Assembly (NCBI GenBank): GCA_964445985.1 | Contig: CAYUMU010000103.1 | Location: 1 to 21,748 of the forward strand | Reading direction: 5' to 3' | Length of the DNA: 21,748 nt | Source of the DNA: CAYUMU01 sp964445985 | GTDB taxonomy: Bacteria; Planctomycetota; Planctomycetia; Pirellulales; S012-138 | In this document: positions 1 through 6,916 of the stretch, piece after piece | How the letters are laid out: every line of letters begins with the position of its first letter | How positions within the stretch are numbered: the stretch's first letter is position 1 | Program-made: the position numbers and the translations under genes | Notes under the pieces: generated by a model | Databases searched by the model: none | Told to the model about the DNA's origin: nothing | Seen by the model: only the letters and a program-made list of their open reading frames with translations

Positions 1-27
1 CACAATAGCGAAATTTCGGCTATCGTG
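1..27. repeat. imperfect hairpin at the left edge
   Basis: Positions 1-9 and 19-27 form a 9-bp inverted repeat with one A/C mismatch (CACAATAGC against GCTATCGTG), enclosing GAAATTTC-like sequence. It could be the terminator or 3' end of a gene cut off by the window edge, or a dispersed palindrome. No T tract follows on the plus strand, and the minus-strand flank is outside the window. From here to 259 I see no other supported feature. Confidence 0.3.
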
Positions 28-259
28 GGCTAACAATTGCGGGTTGCGGCACTAGTTGCTGGGGGTGGTTGATTGCCGTGCGACACAATTGGGGGGACGG
101 TCGTCTGCTTTATGTTGGCGGCCAGTCCCCCCTCTGTATTGTGCCTGGCAGCGGCGGTATGCTGGTTTCCGATTGTTTTGGCGAACGCCGCGGGGCCTTC
201 GGGCGCACTCGCTGGTTGGCTGTTTCGCCCGACTTTTGGAACGAAGGATGCGCACCCCC

Positions 260-1285
260 ATGGCTAAAGTTGTCGCGTTTGGCGAAATCATGATGCGGCT
301 CACGCCGCCCGGCTTCGAGCGTTTGATCCAAGCCAACCAGTTGAACGTGGCCTATGCCGGCGGCGAAGCCAATGTGGCCGTGTCGCTGGCCGCCTTTGGC
401 CATGATGCCCACTATGTGAGCGCCGTGCCGGCCAATCCGCTGGGCGAAGCCGCTCTCGGCATGCTCCGCTACTACGGCGTGAATACCGATCGCTGCCTCA
501 AGGTCGATGGCGGCCGGCTGGGAATCTACTTTTTGGAAACCGGCGCCAGCCAGAGGGCGAGCACCGTGCTCTACGATCGGGCCAATTCGGCCATCGCCGC
601 CATTGCCCCGGACGCCTTCGATTGGGCCGATATTCTGGCGGGCCGCGACGCCCTGCACACCACTGGCATTACGCCAGCCCTCTCCGAGGCTTGTGCCGCC
701 GCCACGCTCGACGCGCTCCGCACGGCCAAGAACATGGGACTGTACACCAGCTTCGACCTGAACTACCGCCGCAAGCTCTGGTCGCGCGAGAAGGCCAAGC
801 AAACCGTGGAACCGCTGCTGGAATATGTCGACCTGGTGATCGGCAACGAAGAAGACGCCAAGGACGTGCTCGGCATTTCGGCGGAGAAGACCGATATCCA
901 TAGCGGCCAGATTGCCCACGCCGCCTATGAGCAGGTGGCCCGACAGATTCAAGCACGCTACAACGCCCAGGCGGTGGCGATTACGCTGCGGGAGTCGGAA
1001 TCGGCCAGCGTCAATCACTGGTCGGCGGCGCTATTGGCCGATGGCCAGTTCCATCTCAGCCGCCGCTACAGCATGCACGTGGTCGATCGCGTGGGGGCGG
1101 GCGACTCCTTCTGCGGCGGCCTGCTTTCGGCCCTGCTCGAACAGCAACTGCCCCAACAAGCGTTGGAATTCGCCGTGGCGGCCAGTTGCCTCAAGCACAG
1201 CATTCCAGGCGACTTTAACAAGGTAACCCGCGAGGAAGTGGAACGATTGTGCGGCGGGGACGCCTCGGGGAGAGTGGTACGGTAG
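260..1285 (+). CDS. kdgK: 2-keto-3-deoxygluconate kinase-like PfkB sugar kinase
   Basis: This is a cytoplasmic ribokinase/PfkB-family kinase of 341 residues, a normal family length. The N-terminus (VVAFGEIMMRLTPPGFER) and the following AGGEANVAVSLA segment match the KdgK branch, which phosphorylates 2-dehydro-3-deoxy-D-gluconate to KDPG in uronate and pectin breakdown. The C-terminal PfkB signature DRVGAGDSF (276-284) supplies the anion hole and the catalytic base, Asp282. The frame is open upstream to position 56, but that extension looks non-homologous. ATG 260 is preferred because the conserved family N-terminus begins there, with AAGGA at 243-247. ATG 248 is the alternative. No aldolase or dehydratase gene is adjacent, so the substrate is inferred from family resemblance; another sugar acid is possible. 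The next gene starts 77 bases downstream on the same strand but has different base composition. Confidence 0.88.
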   Translation: MAKVVAFGEIMMRLTPPGFERLIQANQLNVAYAGGEANVAVSLAAFGHDAHYVSAVPANPLGEAALGMLRYYGVNTDRCLKVDGGRLGIYFLETGASQRASTVLYDRANSAIAAIAPDAFDWADILAGRDALHTTGITPALSEACAAATLDALRTAKNMGLYTSFDLNYRRKLWSREKAKQTVEPLLEYVDLVIGNEEDAKDVLGISAEKTDIHSGQIAHAAYEQVARQIQARYNAQAVAITLRESESASVNHWSAALLADGQFHLSRRYSMHVVDRVGAGDSFCGGLLSALLEQQLPQQALEFAVAASCLKHSIPGDFNKVTREEVERLCGGDASGRVVR

Positions 1286-1362
1286 TTATATTTGGGAAAT
1301 ATCCCACGAGGAGGCGGGGGCTCGAGATGAAGAAGTGAACTCGAAGTTGGGAAAATAGGGCA

Positions 1363-4287
1363 ATGGCAGACCTGAAACCCGCAGGCTTCTTTTCGGCAAT
1401 CGGTTCCTACTTCTTTCCGAAGCAGGTTAGCGTTGAGGTTCGGACTGAAACGCTTCCTGGCGGCCAAGTCGAAATCACGCCCCGTTTCAGTATCGATGGC
1501 CATGAAGTTGCATCCAATCTGCTCACGCCTAACGCCAATCAAAAAATTCTGGGCTACTACGTTGCCCTCGATGAGCAATCCCTCAGCGTCCATAAACAGA
1601 CTCAAGGCAGACGAACGCGACTGGCGAAGCGAAAGGCGGCTGAATTCCTCAATGACCTCAGTCGTCGTGGGATTGCCGTTCGGTCAAAGAACGGCCAGGT
1701 CCGACCTCGAATTGAAACGGTCAAGCCCGATGTCGAACTTGAACTGCGACCAGACGATACGCTCAAGATTCATTCTGAATTGCAAACAGCGGACGGAGTT
1801 GTTCTCGATAAGCCAACCGACTTGGACCAACTGCGAGCTGACGAAGGTTGGTTTGCGGTGGGCGATGACCTTCTCAAGGTCGAAACATCGGGCAGTGAAC
1901 TAGACTCGTTGCTCCTTGCCCACGACGCCAAGAGCACGCTCACGGGCGATGAAGTACCGCAGTTTCTGAAATTGTTGGAGCAGAAATCCAAACATGTGGG
2001 AGAGATCAGCAAGAGCGATTCCTTGAAGGATCTCTCTGTCTTCTCTGGCAATCCGGCGAATCAAGTCAAAGTGGATGGCGATGCGGACTCCATTTCCATT
2101 TCCACCGCACTGGTCTATTCGGGAACGCAGGGGCGGCACTACGAGCAAACTCCCAAGGACACCGAAGAACTCAAAACGCAAGGCGGTGGATTTCGTCGGG
2201 TCGATGAGGGCTGGATTGACGTCTCCATGGATGCGATCGAGCAGTTTGGTGAAGCCCAAACAGAAATGGTCGATCGAATTGGCGCATCAAGTACCTTCCA
2301 AGGAACAGACATCCCAGAGGTTTTATCGACTCTCGTTGGGGCTACCCGACGAGATGGAACATGGAATAACCCTTGGTCCGTCTATTTTTCTGAAGCTGTC
2401 AAGAACTCTCATCGAATCATCGACACTGCGGCACAGATAGAATTCCGACTCAACATTGTGGACCAAGACGGTCGTTCGCTTTTCGAACTCGACCCCATTT
2501 ACAACCACGAACGATTTCAACTACGCCAATCCGAAGTCGAGGCTGCCACCAAGTCGGGAGAAGACTGGATACGGCGTCGAGATGCGTGGATCAAAGTAGA
2601 CCACAACAAATTCGACAAAATCGACGCCGGTGTTCGCCAGCTCGACCTTGAGCGAAGTCCCGGCGGGTTCACCTTTCCAGCGAGCCAACGTGAACAAGTC
2701 CTCGAATTGTTCTCCATCATCGGCTCGATCGAGCATTCGACCGCCTATGCCCAATTCCTGGCAAAACTGGCCGATTACCATCAAATTGAAGACGTTCCGC
2801 TGCCTACCAACTTGCGATCAGCGATTACCTTTCGGCCGTACCAGAAACATGGATTCAATTGGCTTGCGTTCCTCCACCGCTTTGGCCTGAACGGAATTCT
2901 CGCCGACGACATGGGCCTCGGCAAGACACTTCAAACACTAGCTGTCATTCAACGGGCTAACGAGCAGACTTCCTCCCGATACCCTTCCCTGATCATTTGC
3001 CCGACATCCGTCGTAAGCAATTGGCGGTCAGAGGTCGGCAAGTTCTTCCGGAATTGCGACGTGATTACATACACGGGCAGTAGTCGGCAGAAGAAGCTTT
3101 GGCCATTCCGCCCGATTAATGGGGCTGCAAGGCATGGATTGAAGAATCCCGTGGTCATAACCAGTTATGACATTGCCCGCCTCGATCATGAGCAGTTGAA
3201 CCAGATTGCCTGGCTGTACGTGGTGGTGGACGAAGGCCACAACATTAAAAACCCCGACGCCAAACGGACGAGAGCGATCAAGACCATCACCGCCCAACAC
3301 AAGCTGGCGCTGACAGGTACGCCCATCCAGAACAAGCTAGACGAGCTATGGTCGTTGTTCGATTTCGCAATGCCTGGCTACCTGGGAACCCGGACTGACT
3401 TTCGAAATACGTATGGCCGGAACAGTCGCGAAAACTGGGCCGCGGTTCAAAACGGCGCCACTTCACTTAAGGAGCGAATCCATCCGTTTATGATGCGAAG
3501 GTTGAAAATTGACGTGGCGAAGGACCTGCCACCCAAAATCATTGTCGACCAGAAAGTCGAGCTCACGGCAATACAGGTGGAACTTTACCAGAAGGTGATC
3601 GGCAGTCAAGAATACAAGCGGATGGAGGAGGAAATCGACAAAAAGGGGGTGGCCCGATCGGAGATGGCGATTCTAGCCGCTCTTTCCAAATTAAGAGCGA
3701 TTTGCAACCATCCCTTCCTGGCGGACAAGCAAGGCCATGCTGAAATCAAATACAAGGATTCAGGGAAGTTGGACTGCTTGAAAGAACTGATGGCTGAAAT
3801 TATGGATGGCGAGCACAGAGCACTTCTGTTCTCTCAAAGCACTCAAATGCTGGATATTATCGAAGACTTCTTCCATCAATGGAAAATCAAAACCGTCCGT
3901 CTTGACGGCCGGATGACACCCAAGAAAAAAGATGCATCAGTCGATGCTTTCAAGAAAACATCCTCGATCCATTGCTTTCTATTGAGCACGAAGCCAGGAG
4001 GAACAGGACTGAATTTGACCAGTGCCGACACGGTCATATTTTACGATCACGATTGGAACCCTGCCAATGACAAGCAGGCACAGGACCGTGCCTATCGAAT
4101 CGGCCAAGAGAAGCCCGTCACGGTGTATCGGTTGATATCAAAAGGAACGATCGAAGAGAAGATCCTTGAACTGCAGGCCATCAAACAGTCGCTCGCGGAC
4201 GAGATCATCGGAACCGATGAGGAAGGCTTCAAGAACCTGACAAAAGAGGAGCTACTATCACTGTTCACGTTCGACGCCGATGACTGA
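1363..4287 (+). CDS. SNF2-family DNA-dependent ATPase with repeated N-terminal region
   Basis: The protein has 974 residues. The C-terminal half is a complete Swi2/Snf2 superfamily 2 motor: Walker A DDMGLGKT (515-522), motif II DEGH (623-626), motif III LTGTPIQN (650-657), motif V region PGGTGLNLTSAD, and motif VI QDRAYRIGQ (907-915). Such proteins translocate on duplex DNA and remodel protein-DNA complexes. DEGH followed by NIKNP is closer to the eukaryotic SNF2 box than to the DEAQ form common in bacterial proteins. Residues about 24-455 carry three, possibly four, copies of a module of about 122 residues: a beta-strand segment ending near DG, then GWFAV (162), GWIDV (283) or AWIKV (408), then a G-x-x-[IV]-P-x-x-L-like helix. 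This may be the bacterial SNF2-associated domain, though I cannot confirm it. ATG 1363 has only a weak GGG upstream. One sampled line is 52% GC against 68% in kdgK, suggesting horizontal acquisition. No methylase, nuclease or other defence gene is adjacent. Confidence 0.93.
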   Translation: MADLKPAGFFSAIGSYFFPKQVSVEVRTETLPGGQVEITPRFSIDGHEVASNLLTPNANQKILGYYVALDEQSLSVHKQTQGRRTRLAKRKAAEFLNDLSRRGIAVRSKNGQVRPRIETVKPDVELELRPDDTLKIHSELQTADGVVLDKPTDLDQLRADEGWFAVGDDLLKVETSGSELDSLLLAHDAKSTLTGDEVPQFLKLLEQKSKHVGEISKSDSLKDLSVFSGNPANQVKVDGDADSISISTALVYSGTQGRHYEQTPKDTEELKTQGGGFRRVDEGWIDVSMDAIEQFGEAQTEMVDRIGASSTFQGTDIPEVLSTLVGATRRDGTWNNPWSVYFSEAVKNSHRIIDTAAQIEFRLNIVDQDGRSLFELDPIYNHERFQLRQSEVEAATKSGEDWIRRRDAWIKVDHNKFDKIDAGVRQLDLERSPGGFTFPASQREQVLELFSIIGSIEHSTAYAQFLAKLADYHQIEDVPLPTNLRSAITFRPYQKHGFNWLAFLHRFGLNGILADDMGLGKTLQTLAVIQRANEQTSSRYPSLIICPTSVVSNWRSEVGKFFRNCDVITYTGSSRQKKLWPFRPINGAARHGLKNPVVITSYDIARLDHEQLNQIAWLYVVVDEGHNIKNPDAKRTRAIKTITAQHKLALTGTPIQNKLDELWSLFDFAMPGYLGTRTDFRNTYGRNSRENWAAVQNGATSLKERIHPFMMRRLKIDVAKDLPPKIIVDQKVELTAIQVELYQKVIGSQEYKRMEEEIDKKGVARSEMAILAALSKLRAICNHPFLADKQGHAEIKYKDSGKLDCLKELMAEIMDGEHRALLFSQSTQMLDIIEDFFHQWKIKTVRLDGRMTPKKKDASVDAFKKTSSIHCFLLSTKPGGTGLNLTSADTVIFYDHDWNPANDKQAQDRAYRIGQEKPVTVYRLISKGTIEEKILELQAIKQSLADEIIGTDEEGFKNLTKEELLSLFTFDADD

Positions 4288-4378
4288 CGTGATCGACGCT
4301 CATCAAACAACTCTCCGCTTCAGGGTTCCTGGTCAAGTCGATTTCAATTTTAGGGTCGAATCCGCCGCTTACTGGATC

Positions 4379-4392
4379 CCCGCATGCGCGGG
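4379..4392. repeat. short GC hairpin between convergent genes
   Basis: CCCGC (4379-4383) and GCGGG (4388-4392) flank the tetranucleotide ATGC, within the longer string TGGATCCCCGCATGCGCGGG. This form resembles short dispersed GC palindromes common in bacterial intergenic regions. It lies between the converging ends of the SNF2 gene (stop at 4287) and the flavoprotein gene (stop at 4407), so it could act as a bidirectional terminator. It has no T tract on either side. The rest of 4288-4406 shows nothing else. Confidence 0.4.
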
Positions 4393-4406
4393 AGTGACGC
4401 GGGGCA

Positions 4407-5678
4407 TTACATATGCTCACCCGCCAGCATGCCGGTGCTAAACGCCGCTTGAAAGTTATAGCCACCAATCGGCCCGTCGAGGTCGAGGACTTCGCCCGCC
4501 AGGAATAGGCCGGGCGCCAGCTTGCTTTGCATGGTGCGCGCGTCGACTTCGTCGAGGGGAACGCCGCCGGCCGTGACTTCGGCCTTTTTGAAGCCCAAGG
4601 TGCCGGAGAGTTGTAGCGGGGTGCCTTTGAGGGCCGCGGCCAGCTTTTCCAGCTCCTGGTTCTTGAGTTCGGCCGCCGGCTTGTCGGGCAAAATGCCGCA
4701 GACTTCCAGAAGTTCGCCCCGCAGCCTGCGCGGCAGCGATTCTGGCAACAGCGCCACGGCTGGGCGTTTTCCCGGCCGGCGGGCGTCGTCTTTCAATTGC
4801 TGCTGCACGGCGGCCAAGGTTACGTCGGGCAAGAAGTCGATGCGCAATTCCAAACTGCGCGGATTCGGTTCTCCGCTCACGTGCCGACTGATATCGAGCG
4901 CTGGCGGCCCGGAAAGTCCAAAATGGGCGAACAGCAGCGAACCTCGCCGCTCGTCGATGGGCTTTTGCTTGGCCCCTGTTTCCCTGTTGCGATACAGGCG
5001 CACGGCCACGTCGGGCAGGGTGATGCCTTTGAGGTCGCGGACCCAGGCCGCATCGGTGGTGAGCGGCGTGAGGGCCGGCCGTTGGGGAAGGATGCTATGC
5101 CCTAGGCTGGCGGCGAATGCGTAGCCATCGCCGGTGGTTCCGCTGCCAGGGTAGGAACGCCCTCCGGTGGCAATCAGCACGCTTTGAGCCGTGAGCCGCC
5201 GCTGGGATGTGACCAGTTCATAGCCTTGCGGCTCGTGGCGATGTAGTTCCAGCAGCGGTTCGCTCAGCGCCAGTCCGGCGCCGCTGCGATCCAAACGCCG
5301 CAGCAGGGCATCCACAATATCGCTGGCCTTGTCGCTTTGCGGAAAGATTTTGCCGGTGGGCTCGATCTTGGTCGGCACCCCTTCGGCTTCGATCAGGGCC
5401 ACCAGCCCAGCGGGGTCGAGCAGGCCCAGGGCCGAGTGCAAAAACCGGCCGGCTTTGCCGTAGGCTTTGATAATGCCGCGGGCATCGGTCGATTGCGTGA
5501 GATTGCAACGGGTTCCGCCCGACATGAGAATCTTCACGCCGGCATGGCGATTTTTCTCCAAGAGCAGCGTGCGACGACCACGCTCGGCGGCCACGGCCGC
5601 GGCTAACAGACCGGCCGCGCCCGCGCCAACCACAATCACATCCCAGTCGGTTGGATCAAGCTCTGTGGTCACGGTCAC
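4407..5678 (-). CDS. HI0933/BaiN (YhiN)-family FAD-dependent oxidoreductase
   Basis: This is a 423-residue flavoprotein of the HI0933/BaiN family, close to the usual length of about 400. The N-terminal dinucleotide-binding fold is DVIVVGAGAAGLLAA (13-27), with Glu41 at the end of the second strand (LLLEKN). The family hallmark SGGTRCNLTQ (53-62) follows, then ATGGRSYPGSGTTGDGYAFA. The C-terminal FAD-contact segment is AGEVLDLDGPIGGYNFQAA. Members are cytoplasmic and include a bacterial bile-acid reductase, but most have no assigned substrate. Start choice is uncertain: the open frame reaches a TTG at 5795, six bases after the upstream gene's stop, but the first 39 residues of that form look unconserved. 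GTG 5678 places the FAD motif where the family has it. GTG 5672 is also possible, and no clear ribosome-binding site decides. The gene probably shares a transcript with the two membrane-protein genes upstream. Confidence 0.88.
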   Translation of the reverse strand: MTVTTELDPTDWDVIVVGAGAAGLLAAAVAAERGRRTLLLEKNRHAGVKILMSGGTRCNLTQSTDARGIIKAYGKAGRFLHSALGLLDPAGLVALIEAEGVPTKIEPTGKIFPQSDKASDIVDALLRRLDRSGAGLALSEPLLELHRHEPQGYELVTSQRRLTAQSVLIATGGRSYPGSGTTGDGYAFAASLGHSILPQRPALTPLTTDAAWVRDLKGITLPDVAVRLYRNRETGAKQKPIDERRGSLLFAHFGLSGPPALDISRHVSGEPNPRSLELRIDFLPDVTLAAVQQQLKDDARRPGKRPAVALLPESLPRRLRGELLEVCGILPDKPAAELKNQELEKLAAALKGTPLQLSGTLGFKKAEVTAGGVPLDEVDARTMQSKLAPGLFLAGEVLDLDGPIGGYNFQAAFSTGMLAGEHM

Positions 5679-5801
5679 GCGGATGGAAAGCTGGGGCCAG
5701 GGGGGAGCGATGTTGCTACTGAGGATATCGCAGGGCGGTTGGCTCGCGTAGCGGGGAAATTTGCCAGGTGTTCGCTTCCGCCCTCCCTCGCCCAACGGCG
5801 A

Positions 5802-6236
5802 TTACTTCGCCACCAGCCAGGCCCACTGATGCGCGATTCCCACCATGGCGGTGCCGGCGGCGAAGAGCACCACCATCAGGGCGACGATGGAGACCGTGTA
5901 ACGCCAGCGCCATTGTTTTGGAGGCCCCGCGGTGGAACGATTGCGCTGCCAAACGGCGGAGGCTGCAAACCAATGGAAGCCAATCAGGAACAGCCCTAGC
6001 ACGATGGCCGTTGAAGCGATCGCTGGCCAGTCCAATGTGATCTGCCGCGAAACGCGAGCCAAGAAGGCCAGCCAGCCGATGAGCAGCGTCCCCAAGGCCA
6101 TCATCAGAGTGCCGCCAAGCAGAGCATCGACTAACAGGAAGAAGGCCAGCAGCCCGAGGACGACGGCAACGGCGAGAATCCCGAGGGACTTCCAGATCCT
6201 TTCGACGACGACTTTTCGAGAGTTGAGGTCGTTCAT
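5802..6236 (-). CDS. hypothetical four-helix membrane protein
   Basis: The protein has 144 residues and is not recognised as a named family. Four hydrophobic segments are visible: about 18-38 (ILAVAVVLGLLAFFLLVDAL), 42-60 (MMALGTLLIGWLAFLA), 70-92 (AIVLGLFLIGFHWFAA) and 108-130 (VSIVALMVVLFAAGTAMVGI). A basic loop with RNRS and KQWRWR lies before the last helix. It is therefore an inner-membrane protein, probably with both ends in the cytoplasm. Its ATG overlaps the stop of the preceding gene in an ATGA arrangement (6233-6236), which implies translational coupling and suggests that the two products act together. Nothing in the sequence shows an enzymatic motif. Confidence 0.75.
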   Translation of the reverse strand: MNDLNSRKVVVERIWKSLGILAVAVVLGLLAFFLLVDALLGGTLMMALGTLLIGWLAFLARVSRQITLDWPAIASTAIVLGLFLIGFHWFAASAVWQRNRSTAGPPKQWRWRYTVSIVALMVVLFAAGTAMVGIAHQWAWLVAK

Positions 6237-6724
6237 TCTCGCGCCCCCTTTCTTGGGCCTTCCGGTTCTCGATCAGAAAACGGCGGTAACCGCTCCGGCC
6301 GAGGATCGTCGAGGCGGTAAGTGCCGCCCTCTGGTTCCCAGGCCCCAGGGGTCATCAATTCTCGCGCCCCCGAGATCATTGTCAGCACCAGAATGAACAT
6401 CAGCCCCCAGAGCAGCGTGGCGCCCAATGCACGCAGGTAGGTGATGCGCGGCAAGCGGGTAAAGTCTTTGCTAAGGCCATTCCACAGCATGCGAACCACG
6501 GCGGCGCAGAGCAGGATCACCACGATAAAGAAGGAAATATCTTGCAACCGCAGTCTGGCCAAATGCGAGAGCGCAGGCTGCGGCATGCCCGCCATTGCCG
6601 GTTCGGGCAAGAACAGAAGCCCGGCGAGCGCAAATACGCCCGCCGCCAAGAATCGAAGTGTCGCCCAGCCAGTGCATGGCCTGCCGCAATCGCTCAAACA
6701 CGGTGAAGCCTGGGCCGCCCTCAT
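6233..6724 (-). CDS. hypothetical membrane protein, first gene of a coupled pair
   Basis: The protein has 163 residues and the family is not recognised. The first hydrophobic stretch (about 24-45, FLAAGVFALAGLLFLPEPAMA) ends in an A-x-A-like PAMA and may be a cleaved signal peptide or a helix. Two clear membrane helices follow: about 64-82 (ISFFIVVILLCAAVVRMLW) and about 98-117 (LGATLLWGLMFILVLTMI). The tail, from about 120, is polar, with many Pro, Glu and Arg residues (RPERLPPFSDREPEGP), and is probably soluble. The gene overlaps the next membrane-protein gene by four bases, so the two are almost certainly co-translated. ATG 6724 is the first in-frame ATG; Met46 is a less likely alternative. 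Confidence 0.65.
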   Translation of the reverse strand: MRAAQASPCLSDCGRPCTGWATLRFLAAGVFALAGLLFLPEPAMAGMPQPALSHLARLRLQDISFFIVVILLCAAVVRMLWNGLSKDFTRLPRITYLRALGATLLWGLMFILVLTMISGARELMTPGAWEPEGGTYRLDDPRPERLPPFSDREPEGPRKGARE

Positions 6725-6765
6725 CGGTGTTTCCTTTTGGATTGCAAAGATAACAAAAAGAGCCT

Positions 6766-6815
6766 TTTCTCCCCTCTCCCCGGTATTTCCGGGGAGAGGG
6801 GTCGGGGGTGAGGGG
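6766..6815. repeat. GC-rich palindromic dispersed repeat, copy 1
   Basis: A perfect 13-bp inverted repeat (CCCCTCTCCCCGG at 6771-6783 with its complement at 6789-6801) encloses the loop TATTT and is followed by TCGGGGGTGAGGGGG. A related but imperfect copy lies at 10187-10225, with the same CTTTTCTCCCCTCT lead-in. The element lies between the divergent or terminal ends of annotated genes and codes for nothing visible. It resembles widespread GAGAGGGG-type intergenic repeats, but I cannot search for its copy number. Confidence 0.6.
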
Positions 6816-6866
6816 GCCTTGGGAGCGGAGTTGGGTTTGCAATCTCAAGCCCGAGCAACCCCCCTC

Positions 6867-6910
6867 AATCGGGATAGGGCGGAGCCGAAAGGCTCCGCCC
6901 TATCCCGATT
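6867..6910 (-). terminator. 20-bp perfect hairpin just after the DUF1501 stop codon
   Basis: Positions 6867-6886 and 6891-6910 form a perfect 20-bp inverted repeat around a four-base loop, GAAA on the plus strand and TTTC on the minus strand. The stem begins 6 bases past the stop codon of the minus-strand DUF1501 gene, so it probably forms the 3' end of that mRNA. No U-tract follows on the minus strand, so it is not a textbook intrinsic terminator. It may act as a 3' stability structure, or it may be a mobile palindromic repeat that landed here. Confidence 0.5.
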
Positions 6911-6916
6911 AGGCTC

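Noticed and set aside
56..259. N-terminal extension of the sugar kinase
   Set aside because: The frame is open, but the 68 extra residues are Arg/Cys/Trp-rich and the conserved family N-terminus begins at ATG 260.
110..1018. 302-codon minus-strand ORF opposite kdgK
   Set aside because: It is antisense to a gene with clear PfkB motifs and is a compositional shadow.
1363..4287. SNF2 gene as part of a phage-defence system such as DISARM
   Set aside because: No methyltransferase, phospholipase D-like, DUF1998 or nuclease gene lies nearby. The flanking genes are metabolic.
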